DNA of 64,000 bases from Oscillospiraceae bacterium. Its GTDB lineage: Bacteria; Bacillota; Clostridia; Oscillospirales; Oscillospiraceae. Below the pieces are notes generated by a model, which searched no databases, had not been told where the DNA came from, and saw only the letters and a list, made by a program, of their open reading frames with translations. Positions 1 to 7,254 of this stretch are shown here, one piece after another (positions within the stretch are counted from its first letter, which is position 1; every line of letters begins with the position of its first letter). The stretch covers positions 44,327 through 108,326 of the forward strand of contig CADAUZ010000007.1 of the NCBI GenBank assembly GCA_902791215.1, read 5' to 3'. The translations under genes were made by a program, and so were the position numbers.

Positions 1-387
1 CTCCTTTATATTCTTGGCGCGCAGCTCTTCAAGCGGCGTGACCATGATCTGGCCCTTGCCCTGGGTCTCCAGCATTTCCTCGGGCAGGAAAAGCCGCTTG
101 GAGGTGTCGAGTCCTTCAAACTCCACACCGTAGAGCTCATTGAGCTCACGCTCCGGCCAGGCCGCCGCGCAGTCGTAGATCTCGCCGATGGAGGGAAGTG
201 TCGTCTCGCCTACCACATGGTAGGATTCGATGACCGGCTCGACCTGGTATTCCCACGAAATGTCCAGCTTCCCCTCTTCATTGAGGAAGCCGTGGATCAT
301 TGTGAGGATCACCCCGGCCTTTCGCATCTTCTCCGCAATCGGTATGACCTGGTCTTTGGTAATGTCGATTCTCTTGTATGCCTGCAT
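1..387 (-). CDS. NuoC/EchD-like hydrogenase (complex I 30-kDa type) subunit, 3' end cut by window
   Basis: The frame starts at an ATG at 387-385 behind a good ribosome site (GAGGTG a few bases upstream) and stays open to base 1, giving 129 visible residues. The stretch WPERELNELYGVEF is the signature of the 30-kDa/NuoC subunit family, in which an ERE-x2-D/E-x2-G motif helps dock the subunit against the large hydrogenase or quinone subunit. With four hyp maturation genes directly upstream on the same strand, a group-4 (Ech/energy-converting) [NiFe]-hydrogenase small subunit is more likely than respiratory NuoC. The family is normally only about 115-150 residues in Ech-type enzymes, so little is missing. 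The identity of the complex is inferred from context. Confidence 0.72.
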   Translation of the reverse strand, partial: MQAYKRIDITKDQVIPIAEKMRKAGVILTMIHGFLNEEGKLDISWEYQVEPVIESYHVVGETTLPSIGEIYDCAAAWPERELNELYGVEFEGLDTSKRLFLPEEMLETQGKGQIMVTPLEELRAKNIKE

Positions 388-462
388 ACCTTTCACCTCT
401 CTGCTTATTCCAATTTTCTCTGAAACACATTTATATAGAAATGCGGTATGACCCGCGATTTC

Positions 463-1461
463 TCAGCATATGCGCGGAAGCTGGGCTCCCGTGAGTTTTT
501 GCAGGATCCGTTTCCCGCCGAAGGCCGTCTGCATGACGAGCCTGCCGGGATACTCGGCGCTGACATGGCCGATGAGGGCGGCGTCACGCCCCTCTTCGGT
601 CCCGCGCATGGCCTTGAGGACTTGCTCGGCGTCTTGAGCATCCACAACAGCAAGTAGCTTGCCCTCGTTTGCGCAGTAGAGCGGCTCCAGTCCCAGCATG
701 CCGCAGGCGGCCATCACCTGGGGGCGGACGGGGATCTTGTCCTCGTCGATCACGATGCCGAGCGCACTGCCCTCCACAAACTCATTGAGCGTGGTGGCGA
801 CACCGCCTCTCGTGGGATCGCGCAGGACACGCACCTTCGCGCCTGACTCGAGGATCGCTTTGCACAGGCCGTTCAGGGCGGCGCAGTCGGATGTAAGCTC
901 CCCCTGCATCATGCCGCTTCTGGCAAGCATCACGGCAGTCCCGTGGTCACCCACCGTGCCGGAGACGATCACCGCGTCCCCCGCCTTGATGTTCTTCGGG
1001 CTGAGGCCGGGATATTTCAAAAAGCCGATGCCGGCGGTGTTGATATAGAGTTTGTCGCCCCTCCCCTTCTCGACGACCTTGGTGTCGCCGGTGACGATCT
1101 GCACCCCCGCCTTACCGGCAGCCATGCGTATGGACTCCACCACGCGCCGGAGATCATCCATGGGAAGTCCTTCCTCGAGAATCAGGGCGCAGCTTAAATA
1201 CTTCGGCTCCGCGCCGCACATGGCAAGATCGTTGACCGTGCCGCAGACGGCGAGCTTGCCGATGTCCCCGCCGGGGAAAAAGATGGGGTCCACCACAAAG
1301 CTGTCGGTGGAAAAGGCCAGCTGTCCGTCGCCTTTGATGACCGCTCCGTCGCCCAGGGAATCGAGTGCAGGATTGGAAAAGGCCGGGACCAGCAACTCCT
1401 CGATCAGGCGCGCGGTTTTCTTTCCCCCGCTGCCGTAATCCAGTGTTATGATTTCTTGCAT
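463..1461 (-). CDS. hypE: HypE, carbamoyl dehydratase for [NiFe]-hydrogenase cyanide ligand
   Basis: 332 residues, usual length for HypE. HypE takes a carbamoyl group from HypF on its C-terminal cysteine and dehydrates it with ATP to a thiocyanate that becomes the CN ligand of the active-site iron. The N-terminal DYGSGGKKT loop begins the PurM-like fold, and the protein ends LPRIC, the conserved C-terminal tail carrying the acceptor cysteine. It is the last hyp gene of the cluster, 168 bases downstream of hypD. That gap is filled by a structured repeat, whose end supplies the AAGGAG ribosome site of hypE. The call is firm. Confidence 0.97.
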   Translation of the reverse strand: MQEIITLDYGSGGKKTARLIEELLVPAFSNPALDSLGDGAVIKGDGQLAFSTDSFVVDPIFFPGGDIGKLAVCGTVNDLAMCGAEPKYLSCALILEEGLPMDDLRRVVESIRMAAGKAGVQIVTGDTKVVEKGRGDKLYINTAGIGFLKYPGLSPKNIKAGDAVIVSGTVGDHGTAVMLARSGMMQGELTSDCAALNGLCKAILESGAKVRVLRDPTRGGVATTLNEFVEGSALGIVIDEDKIPVRPQVMAACGMLGLEPLYCANEGKLLAVVDAQDAEQVLKAMRGTEEGRDAALIGHVSAEYPGRLVMQTAFGGKRILQKLTGAQLPRIC

Positions 1462-1470
1462 TATAATAAC

Positions 1471-1624
1471 TTCTCCTTATAGGCTCCCTCTCTGAGGGAG
1501 CTGTCACGGCGCGTCTCCCGCAAGCGCCATGACTGAGGGAGTTCTGTGTGCTCGTACAGACTCCTTCCACCGCTGAAGCGGTCCCCCTCCCTCTTTTCGC
1601 CGCAAGCGGCTGAGGGAGGCAAGC
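1471..1624 (-). repeat. Structured intergenic repeat, copy 1 (hypD-hypE gap)
   Basis: About 150 bases rich in CTCCCTC/GAGGGAG blocks that can form several hairpins: an outer GCCTCCCTC/GAGGGAGG pair enclosing CCGCTTGCGG, an ACCGCTTCAGCGGT hairpin, and a long CTCCCTCAG...CTGAGGGAG region. A second copy lies between hypF and hypC. In both copies the hyp-proximal end reads CTATAAGGAGAA, so the repeat includes the Shine-Dalgarno of the next gene. No reading frame is supported here. Similar blocks occur widely in gut Clostridia as I recall, but the family is unnamed to me. Confidence 0.85.
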
Positions 1625-1629
1625 GTTTC

Positions 1630-2709
1630 TTATAAAACCCCCGCGTACTTCCACGCGGCGGCACACGCGCCCTCGGAGGACACCATGCACGGGCCGACCG
1701 GGTCCTCCGGTGTACACGCTTTGCCGAACATGGGACAGCGCTCCGGAGAGAGCCTGCCGGTGATGACCTCGCCGCAACGGCAGGCCGTGGGCGGTTCGGA
1801 GGATGCGTATTTTATCCGGAAGCGTCGCTCGGCATCAAACTCTTTGAGTTCCTCCCGCAGGCCGAGGCCGCTTGCTTCGATCCCGCCGAGACCGCGCCAG
1901 ATATCGAAGCGCGGTTCAAAGCACTGAGCAAGTATCTTCTGCGCCAAACGGTTTCCCTCTTGGGAAACAGCGCGGGTGTATTCGTTTTCAAGTCTGGGGC
2001 TTTTCTCCGCAAGCTGTTTTACCAGCCTGTACACCGCAAGCAGGATATCCTCCGGCTCAAACCCCGCGATCACGGCGGGGAGCTTGTACTCCTGCGGCAG
2101 GAAGCCAAAGCCGTCGGCCCCGATAATGGTCGCCACATGGCCGGGGCAGAGAAAGCCGTCCACGTTGAAGCCGTCCATGGCGATCAGAGTTCTCAGCGCG
2201 GGCTCCACCAGCTTGAGCATGGACCAGACCGAGAAGTTTTTCGCGCCTTTTTCCTGCGCGGTCAGCACTGCCGCCGCGGTGCCGGGAGCCGTGGTCTCAA
2301 AGCCAACGCCGAGGAAAACCACCTGCTTGTCAGGGTTATGCAGCGCAAGCTCCACCGCGTCCACCGGAGAGTAGACCGTCTCGACCCTAGCGCCCAGAGC
2401 CTTTCTTCTGAGGAGGCTGTCCCCCGCTTTGCTGCCGGGGACACGCAGCATGTCGCCGTAGCTTGTGACGATCACGTCCTTCTCTGTGCTCAGCTCCAGC
2501 ACCGCGTCGATCACCTGCGGCGGCGTAACGCAGACCGGGCAGCCGGGGCCGGAGAGAAGCTTCACTTCCTTCGGCAGCATGGACTTGATGCCCGCCTCGG
2601 CAATGGACATGGTGTGCGTGCCGCAGACCTCCATCAGCCGGATCTCGCCGGGGACAAGCGTCTGCATCTCTCTGAGAAGGGATGCCGTTTTCTCCTTATC
2701 CCAAGGCAT
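1630..2709 (-). CDS. hypD: HypD, Fe(CN)2CO assembly scaffold for [NiFe]-hydrogenase
   Basis: 359 residues from the ATG at 2709 (MPWDKEK...), chosen because GGGAGG sits 8-9 bases upstream. Longer in-frame starts would run back through hypC. HypD with HypC carries the iron on which CN and CO are assembled. CGTHTMSI and GPGCPVCVTP are the two conserved cysteine motifs, and the C-terminal cysteines (CRCGEV..., CPMFGKAC..., GPCMVS...) bind the [4Fe-4S] cluster. The start overlaps the end of hypC by about 14 bases, which fits translational coupling of two proteins that form a complex. Confidence 0.96.
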   Translation of the reverse strand: MPWDKEKTASLLREMQTLVPGEIRLMEVCGTHTMSIAEAGIKSMLPKEVKLLSGPGCPVCVTPPQVIDAVLELSTEKDVIVTSYGDMLRVPGSKAGDSLLRRKALGARVETVYSPVDAVELALHNPDKQVVFLGVGFETTAPGTAAAVLTAQEKGAKNFSVWSMLKLVEPALRTLIAMDGFNVDGFLCPGHVATIIGADGFGFLPQEYKLPAVIAGFEPEDILLAVYRLVKQLAEKSPRLENEYTRAVSQEGNRLAQKILAQCFEPRFDIWRGLGGIEASGLGLREELKEFDAERRFRIKYASSEPPTACRCGEVITGRLSPERCPMFGKACTPEDPVGPCMVSSEGACAAAWKYAGVL

Positions 2710-2917
2710 TGCGCACATCCTCCCAGGCTTCGAGATCGTCCAGCGCCTGCTGCTCGGGCAGGCGTTCGATGGCAAAGCCCGCATGCACGATCACATAGTC
2801 GCCGATTTTGGGCTCTTCGATAAAGTCCACGCGGATCTCGCGCCGCATGCCCATCGCCTCACCCACGGCGGTCTTGCCGTTTATCTCAACCAATTGTAAG
2901 GGAATTGCCAGACACAT
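2696..2917 (-). CDS. hypC: HypC, small hydrogenase-maturation chaperone
   Basis: 73 residues starting MCLAIP, where Cys2 (exposed after Met removal) is the iron/hydrogenase-precursor ligand of the HypC/HupF family. The chain then folds as a small OB-like barrel (VGEAMGMRREIRVDF, GDYVIVHAGFAIERL), matching the family in length and motif spacing. It works with HypD as the scaffold for Fe(CN)2CO and shuttles it to the large subunit. Its AAGGAG ribosome site lies in the end of the repeat at 2930-3063. Confidence 0.97.
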   Translation of the reverse strand: MCLAIPLQLVEINGKTAVGEAMGMRREIRVDFIEEPKIGDYVIVHAGFAIERLPEQQALDDLEAWEDVRNALG

Positions 2918-2929
2918 ATCGAATCATTT

Positions 2930-3063
2930 CTCCTTATAGGCTCCCTCGCTGAGGGAGCTGTCGCGGCGCGTCTCACGCAAGCGCCGTGGCTGAGGGAGCT
3001 GCTCCCTCCACCGCCGAAGCGGCCCCCCTCCCTCTTTTCGCCGCTTATGCGGCTGAGGGAGGC
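2930..3063 (-). repeat. Structured intergenic repeat, copy 2 (hypF-hypC gap)
   Basis: Same element and orientation as the copy at 1471-1624, slightly shorter (the middle segment with TGTGTGCTCGTACAGA is absent). It keeps the GCCTCCCTC...GAGGGAGG outer pair, the CCGCCGAAGCGG hairpin and the terminal CTATAAGGAGAA that serves as hypC ribosome site. It fills the entire gap between hypF and hypC. Confidence 0.85.
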
Positions 3064-3064
3064 A

Positions 3065-5299
3065 CTATGGCTGCTCCTCTATCGCCGCTTCCGCGATCAT
3101 CAGTTGGCCGAGGGACAAGCCCTCGTCGTTGCAGGAGACGCGCCGGTGCCGAAGCACGCGAAAGCCCTCCCCTTCCAGCCTTGCGGGAAGCCGCGTCATG
3201 ATATACATATTCTGAAAACTGCCGCCGGAGAGGGACACAGTAGAAATGCCGCTCGCCTCTCTCGCCGCGCGGCACTGCCGCACCGCCATCTCGATAAGCG
3301 TGTTCATGAACCGTGCCGCGAGAACGCCGGGGTCAGCTCCTCTGTTTCTCAGCATGACCAATTCGCGGATCATCTCCCGCCAGTCAAAGCGGAGGGGTTC
3401 ACCGGAAAGCACCACGGGAAAAACGCCGTCGTCCTCCGTCGCCGCAGCCTCCAGCAGGACAGCGCCCTGTCCCTCGTAGCTGCATCTTTTCTTGATGCCG
3501 AGCAGCGCGGCCGCGCCGTCAAACAGGCGGCCCATGCCGCTCGACAACGGACAGTTGAGCCCGGCCGAAAGCATTTTTTCATAGAGCGCAGCGTTTTCGA
3601 TCCCGGCAGGATCAATCCCCGCGTCATGGAGCAGCGCAAAGGCCACGCGGTCCGGCTCCTTTGTGACCAGATCGCCGCCGATGAGCGGGATGGTTCGGAT
3701 AGAACCGAAGCGTTCAAAGCCTTGATAATCGCCGATCAGGCACTCCGCCCCCCAGCTTGTCCCGTCGGTGCCGAGGCCGGTCCCGTCCCAGATCAGGCCG
3801 ATGGTTTTGTCTTGCACGCCGTTATCCGCCATGCAGGCGGCGAGGTGCGCGTGATGGTGCTGGACCCGAATGAGCGGAATGTTCTCACGCTCCGCCCGAT
3901 CTGCCGCATACTCCGTGGACAGATAATCCGGGTGCAGGTCACAGGCGATCGCCCTGGGGTGAATGTCGAACAGACGCTCAAAATGCGCGATCTGTCCGGT
4001 ATAGGCATCGAAGGTCTCCATGTTTTTGAGGTCTCCGATGTGTTGACTTGAAAATGCATAGCTGCCGCGCGAGAGGCAGAAGCTTGCCTTCTGTTCGGCC
4101 CCGCAGGCGAGGATGGGCGACAGTTCCCGGTCCACTCGCACGGGAAACGGCACGTAGCCCCTCGAGCGCCGGGCAAAGTACTCCTGCCCGTCCAGCACCC
4201 AGCAGAGGGAATCGTCGCAGCGGGTCTGAATGTCGCGGTTATGGAGCAGGAAGCCGTCCGCAATGCCATGCAGAGCTTTCACCGCCTCACGGTTGTCCGT
4301 CAGCATCGGCGTGTCGGAGAGATTGGCGCTGGTCATGACCAGCATGTCGATATCGTCCCCGAAGAGCAGCACATGCAGCGGCGTATAGGGCAGCATCACG
4401 CCCACGCGGGCGTTTTCGCTCAGGTGCCAAAGCCCCGGTTCCTTCTTTTTCAGCAGCACGATCGGGCGTCGAAAGCTCTCCAGAACGCGCTGTTCGTCCT
4501 CCGACAGCTCACAGATTTTGCGGGCGCAGTCGGCATCCCGGCACATGACGGCGAAGGGCTTTTCGTCCCGCTGCTTTCTGCGGCGAAGGGTCCGCGCGAT
4601 CTCGGGATCATCGCAGCGGCAGGCAAGATGAATGCCCCCGAGGCCCTTGACCGCCACGATCTGCCCCGCCTTCAGGGCATCGCGCGCAAGCTCAATGGCG
4701 TCGCCTTCCACGCGCCGTCCGTCTTTGTCCAGATAGAAGACATCCGGCCCGCATTTTGGGCAGCAGTCCGGCTGCGCGTGATAGCGGCGGTTTTCGATAT
4801 CATGGTATTCGCGGTCGCATTCCGGGCACATGGGAAAGGCCGCCATGGAGGTTTTGGCCCGGTCGTAGGGCACATCCCGGATGATGGTAAAGCGCGGGCC
4901 GCAGTTGGTACAGTTGATGAAGGGATAGCGGTAACGCCGGTCGTCGGGGTCTTTGAGCTCGCGCAGGCAGTCGTCGCAGATGCAGATGTCGGGAGAGATG
5001 AGCGTGTCGCGCAAAAGCTCCGTCTTGCTGTCAAGGATACGAAAATCGGCATAGCCCTTGAGCTCGTCCGAGTATTCGACCGCAAGCTCCTCGATGACCG
5101 CGAGCTTCGGCGCGTGCCGGGGCAGCTCCTCCGCGAAGCGCTCCAGCGCCTCGCGCTCTCCCTCAAGCTCCAGCTCCACGCCGGAGGAGGTATTTTTGAT
5201 GGTGCCGCACAGGCCCCTCTCCCGCACCAGCTTATGGACGAAGGGCCGAAAGCCCACGCCCTGCACGATCCCGCGTATATGTATCCACGCGTGCTCCAA
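3065..5299 (-). CDS. hypF: HypF, carbamoyltransferase of hydrogenase maturation
   Basis: HypF makes carbamoyl-AMP from carbamoyl phosphate and transfers the carbamoyl to HypE. Order of domains: acylphosphatase (IRGIVQGVGFRPF near the start), two zinc fingers (CICDDC...CTNC and CPEC...CPKC), a YrdC-like nucleotide domain, and a C-terminal carbamoyltransferase domain with the metal-binding HHHAH motif. I place the start at TTG 5299 (744 residues, AGGGGAG about 11 bases upstream), which puts the acylphosphatase motif at residue 9 as in the family. An ATG at 5368 would lengthen it by 23 residues, but that codon falls where the promoter just upstream should begin transcription. Family identity is certain; the start is not. 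Confidence 0.93.
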   Translation of the reverse strand: MEHAWIHIRGIVQGVGFRPFVHKLVRERGLCGTIKNTSSGVELELEGEREALERFAEELPRHAPKLAVIEELAVEYSDELKGYADFRILDSKTELLRDTLISPDICICDDCLRELKDPDDRRYRYPFINCTNCGPRFTIIRDVPYDRAKTSMAAFPMCPECDREYHDIENRRYHAQPDCCPKCGPDVFYLDKDGRRVEGDAIELARDALKAGQIVAVKGLGGIHLACRCDDPEIARTLRRRKQRDEKPFAVMCRDADCARKICELSEDEQRVLESFRRPIVLLKKKEPGLWHLSENARVGVMLPYTPLHVLLFGDDIDMLVMTSANLSDTPMLTDNREAVKALHGIADGFLLHNRDIQTRCDDSLCWVLDGQEYFARRSRGYVPFPVRVDRELSPILACGAEQKASFCLSRGSYAFSSQHIGDLKNMETFDAYTGQIAHFERLFDIHPRAIACDLHPDYLSTEYAADRAERENIPLIRVQHHHAHLAACMADNGVQDKTIGLIWDGTGLGTDGTSWGAECLIGDYQGFERFGSIRTIPLIGGDLVTKEPDRVAFALLHDAGIDPAGIENAALYEKMLSAGLNCPLSSGMGRLFDGAAALLGIKKRCSYEGQGAVLLEAAATEDDGVFPVVLSGEPLRFDWREMIRELVMLRNRGADPGVLAARFMNTLIEMAVRQCRAAREASGISTVSLSGGSFQNMYIMTRLPARLEGEGFRVLRHRRVSCNDEGLSLGQLMIAEAAIEEQP

Positions 5300-5372
5300 G
5301 CTCCAGCATTCTCCCCTGCTTTGTATTTCCACATCTATCCAGCGCGTAAAAAGCGCATACACAGACATGGTG

Positions 5373-5400
5373 ATTATACCACAGTCTGTGTATTTAGCAA
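5373..5400 (-). promoter_or_regulatory. Sigma-A-type promoter of the hyp operon
   Basis: On the minus strand TTGCTA (5400-5395), 16 bases, TATAAT (5378-5373). The expected start point is near 5366. It precedes hypF, hypC, hypD, hypE and probably the hydrogenase genes beyond the left edge. No terminator-like gap interrupts the series apart from the two repeats. Confidence 0.6.
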
Positions 5401-5453
5401 GATAAGTCTTTCAATTTCAGTCGATTTCGGCGAAAATACCACAAGATATTGTT

Positions 5454-5897
5454 TTAACGAAGTCCCGTCAGCCACAGGATAAGCCCGTATATTGCCCCGG
5501 TGCTCACGCCATAGACGATCACCGGACCCGAGATCACGAACATTTTGGCCGCAGTACCGGTAATTTTGCCCTCGGTCTTGTATTCCAGCGCCGGGGACAC
5601 CACGGCGTTAGCAAAGCCGGTGATCGGCACCAGGGTCCCGGCCCCGCCGAATTTGGCGATCTTGTCATAAACGCCGAAAGCCGTGAGAAGCGCCCCCAGC
5701 AGCACCAGCGTCACCGACACCGCGCCCCCCGCCGCTTCGCTTTCCATCCCGACCTTCTCATACAGGCTGTGCAGGATCTGGCCCAATGTACAGATGATCC
5801 CGCCGCTTACAAACGCGCGCAGCATATTGCGTGCCGCCTTGGAGCGCGGCACATGCCGGGATACATATTTGGAATACTCCTGCTTGTTCATGTCCAT
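5454..5897 (-). CDS. spoVAC: SpoVAC-like stage V sporulation membrane protein
   Basis: 147 residues, usual SpoVAC length. SpoVAC forms an inner-membrane, mechanosensitive-type channel used for Ca-dipicolinate movement in spores. The sequence shows an N-terminal basic cytoplasmic stretch (MNKQEYSKYV) and four hydrophobic segments. The family block PITGFANAVVSPALEYKTEG is followed by KMFVISGPVIVYGV. GGGGAGGA lies 7 bases before the ATG. It stands alone: neither spoVAD nor spoVAE is adjacent, and the neighbours are hypF and a tRNA. It may be a second, orphan copy. It is good evidence for an endospore-forming host. Confidence 0.92.
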   Translation of the reverse strand: MDMNKQEYSKYVSRHVPRSKAARNMLRAFVSGGIICTLGQILHSLYEKVGMESEAAGGAVSVTLVLLGALLTAFGVYDKIAKFGGAGTLVPITGFANAVVSPALEYKTEGKITGTAAKMFVISGPVIVYGVSTGAIYGLILWLTGLR

Positions 5898-5996
5898 ATA
5901 CAGATCCTCCCCTGTCTTCTGTTACGGTGTATAGATAGTATGCACCGCACAGAAAGCGGCATTCGATAAAAAACTGGAAAAAGGGAAAAATAATGC

Positions 5997-6025
5997 TTGA
6001 CTTTATCGCAAGACCGCATTATAAT
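5997..6025 (+). promoter_or_regulatory. Promoter of tRNA-Ser
   Basis: TTGACT, 17 bases, TATAAT; the expected start is about 34 bases before the mature tRNA 5' end. Confidence 0.75.
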
Positions 6026-6065
6026 GGCAAAGCTGACAAGTTAACAGTTACTTTTCGAGCAATAC

Positions 6066-6157
6066 GGAGTTGTCGCGTAGTTGGTCGAGCGCGCACGATT
6101 GGAAATCGTGTAGGGGTCAAAAGCTCCTCGAGAGTTCGAATCTCTCCAACTCCGCCA
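6066..6157 (+). tRNA. tRNA-Ser (GGA)
   Basis: Acceptor GGAGTTG pairs with CAACTCC at the 3' end (7 bp), with discriminator G6154 and an encoded CCA at 6155-6157. The anticodon stem CACGA/TCGTG encloses the loop TTGGAAA with anticodon GGA at 6101-6103. A long variable arm (GTAGGGGTCAAAAGCTCCTC) marks it as class II serine tRNA. The T arm is GAGAGTTCGAATCTCTC. It reads UCC and UCU codons. A terminator and a structured repeat that copies its T arm follow. Confidence 0.97.
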
Positions 6158-6199
6158 AAAAGAAAGAGCCTGCCGCTGGCAGGTTCTTTCTTTTTGCCT
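6158..6199 (+). terminator. Intrinsic terminator after tRNA-Ser
   Basis: AAAGAAAGAGCCTGCC and its near-perfect complement GGCAGGTTCTTTCTTTTT surround a 3-base loop. The stem ends in a T run. It directly follows the encoded CCA. Confidence 0.85.
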
Positions 6200-6200
6200 T

Positions 6201-6335
6201 TGGAGAGATTCGAATCCTCATCAAAGGCCCCGGTGGGGCCTTCATCGTCCAGTGCGCACACTGGACGATACCTCTATTTTGTTTTCCGATCTCACGTGAG
6301 GAAAACAAAATGCAAGCGAATCTCTTCAACTCCGC
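6201..6335 (+). repeat. tRNA-linked structured element Y, copy at tRNA-Ser
   Basis: Begins with GGAGAGATTCGAA (6202-6214), the exact reverse complement of the TTCGAATCTCTCC in the tRNA-Ser T arm. It ends with GCGAATCTCTTCAACTCCGC (6316-6335), a near copy of the tRNA 3' end. The two ends can pair over at least 9 bp. Between them are three hairpins: 6224-6242 (8-bp stem), 6244-6269 (11-bp stem, 4-base loop) and 6277-6310 (11-bp stem, 12-base loop GATCTCACGTGA). The copy at tRNA-Leu (45393-45510) has the same hairpins with different but still complementary stem bases. No protein is supported here. Confidence 0.8.
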
Positions 6336-6495
6336 GTCAGAAGAACTCAACTCCATTCCGTTTCCGCGGACCGCGAAAGTATATAGCGTTGCGCGAACAT
6401 CGTACTCCGTTCAAGGCTTGCCGCGAAAACTGCATATCCGTTGAGTCCTTCTTCCTTCTCCAAATCGGACCCGCTTCGCTGGGCTCCGATTTGGG
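6336..6495 (+). repeat. tRNA-linked structured element X, copy at tRNA-Ser
   Basis: Starts GTCAGAAGAACTC, continues ATTCCGTTTCC, and contains CCTTCTTCC followed by a hairpin with base CCAAATCGGA/TCCGATTTGG and a variable top. The same ordered landmarks follow tRNA-Leu at 45213-45335. The segment 6375-6440 does not align with that copy. Up to 6529 I see no gene. Confidence 0.65.
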
Positions 6496-6528
6496 TATGG
6501 TATCGTAAATGCACCGGGGCGTTTCTGT

Positions 6529-7188
6529 TTACCTTTTCAGATACGCAGACGAGACGGGGAAATTGAAATACGTGTCCGGGTAGGGCTCGTTTTCCAGTGT
6601 GAAGTGCCACCACTCACAGTCGATGGGCTTGAAGCCGTTTCGGACCATGGCCTTTTGCAGGAACATGCGGTTTTCAAACTGTTCGTCCGTGATGCCGCGA
6701 TAGTCGGGATGGGACAGCTCCCCGAAGTAATCGAAGGGGCCCCCCATGTCCACTTCTTTTCCGGTCTTCATGTCCAGAAGCGTCAGGTCCACGGTGCTGC
6801 CCCGGCTGTGGCTGGACTGCCTGGCGATATAGCCCTTGGCAAAGAGCTCCTGCTTTTCAAGCTCCGGGTAGAAATAGGGCTTCATGCGGATGTCCTGATC
6901 CTCGATGCCCCAGAGCGCAAAGTGCTTGACCGCGCAGGCCGGTCGATAGGCGTCGAAGACCTTGAGGCGGTATCCCTGGACGTTGAGCTCATTGCTGACG
7001 GTTTTGAGCGCCCGTGCCGCCTCGACCGTGAGCAGGGCGCAGGGCTCCTCGTAGCCGTCGATGCGCTCCCCGATAAAGTTATAGGTGGAGTAATAGCGTA
7101 TCTCCTGTACGATATGCGGCACAAAATCCGCAAGCACGACAAAGCCCGAGGAATCCATCGTTACATCGTTTCTTGGTACGGTTTTCAT
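6529..7188 (-). CDS. D-alanyl-D-alanine dipeptidase (VanX/DdpX family, M15D)
   Basis: 219 residues. A zinc peptidase that splits D-Ala-D-Ala. The family uses it either to recycle peptidoglycan dipeptide or, in VanX, to deplete vancomycin targets. Visible active-site elements are the SxHxxGxAxD-type motif at 125-134 (SSHSRGSTVD; zinc ligands H127 and D134), the EWWH motif at 192-195 (catalytic E192, ligand H195), and an arginine in YRP (R82). AGGGGGAG precedes the ATG. There is no signal peptide, so it acts in the cytoplasm. No vanH, vanA-like ligase or VanRS pair is nearby, so a housekeeping role is likelier than resistance. Confidence 0.93.
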   Translation of the reverse strand: MKTVPRNDVTMDSSGFVVLADFVPHIVQEIRYYSTYNFIGERIDGYEEPCALLTVEAARALKTVSNELNVQGYRLKVFDAYRPACAVKHFALWGIEDQDIRMKPYFYPELEKQELFAKGYIARQSSHSRGSTVDLTLLDMKTGKEVDMGGPFDYFGELSHPDYRGITDEQFENRMFLQKAMVRNGFKPIDCEWWHFTLENEPYPDTYFNFPVSSAYLKR

Positions 7189-7212
7189 TATTCTCCCCCT
7201 ATAGTTTAACGC

Positions 7213-7246
7213 CGAAGACCCCCGACATCTCTGCCGGGGATCTTCG
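7213..7246 (-). terminator. Hairpin between the GG-leader gene and the dipeptidase gene
   Basis: CGAAGACCCCCG...CGGGGATCTTCG can form a strong stem with a T4 run on the plus strand. It lies just downstream of the minus-strand small gene ending at 7255. Confidence 0.5.
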
Positions 7247-7254
7247 TTTTCCGA

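Noticed and set aside
1471..3063. CRISPR array
   Set aside because: Only two copies, 1.3 kb apart, with no regular spacers or cas genes; no other part of the window shows regular short repeats.
5993..6508. Protein of about 171 residues across the tRNA-Ser gene
   Set aside because: The frame runs through tRNA-Ser, its terminator and the structured repeats; similar frames across the tRNA-Leu region (45096-45542) are equally artefactual.
6529..7188. VanX-like vancomycin resistance
   Set aside because: Only the dipeptidase is present; no VanH dehydrogenase, VanA-type ligase or VanRS is near, and cytoplasmic D-Ala-D-Ala dipeptidases occur as housekeeping enzymes.
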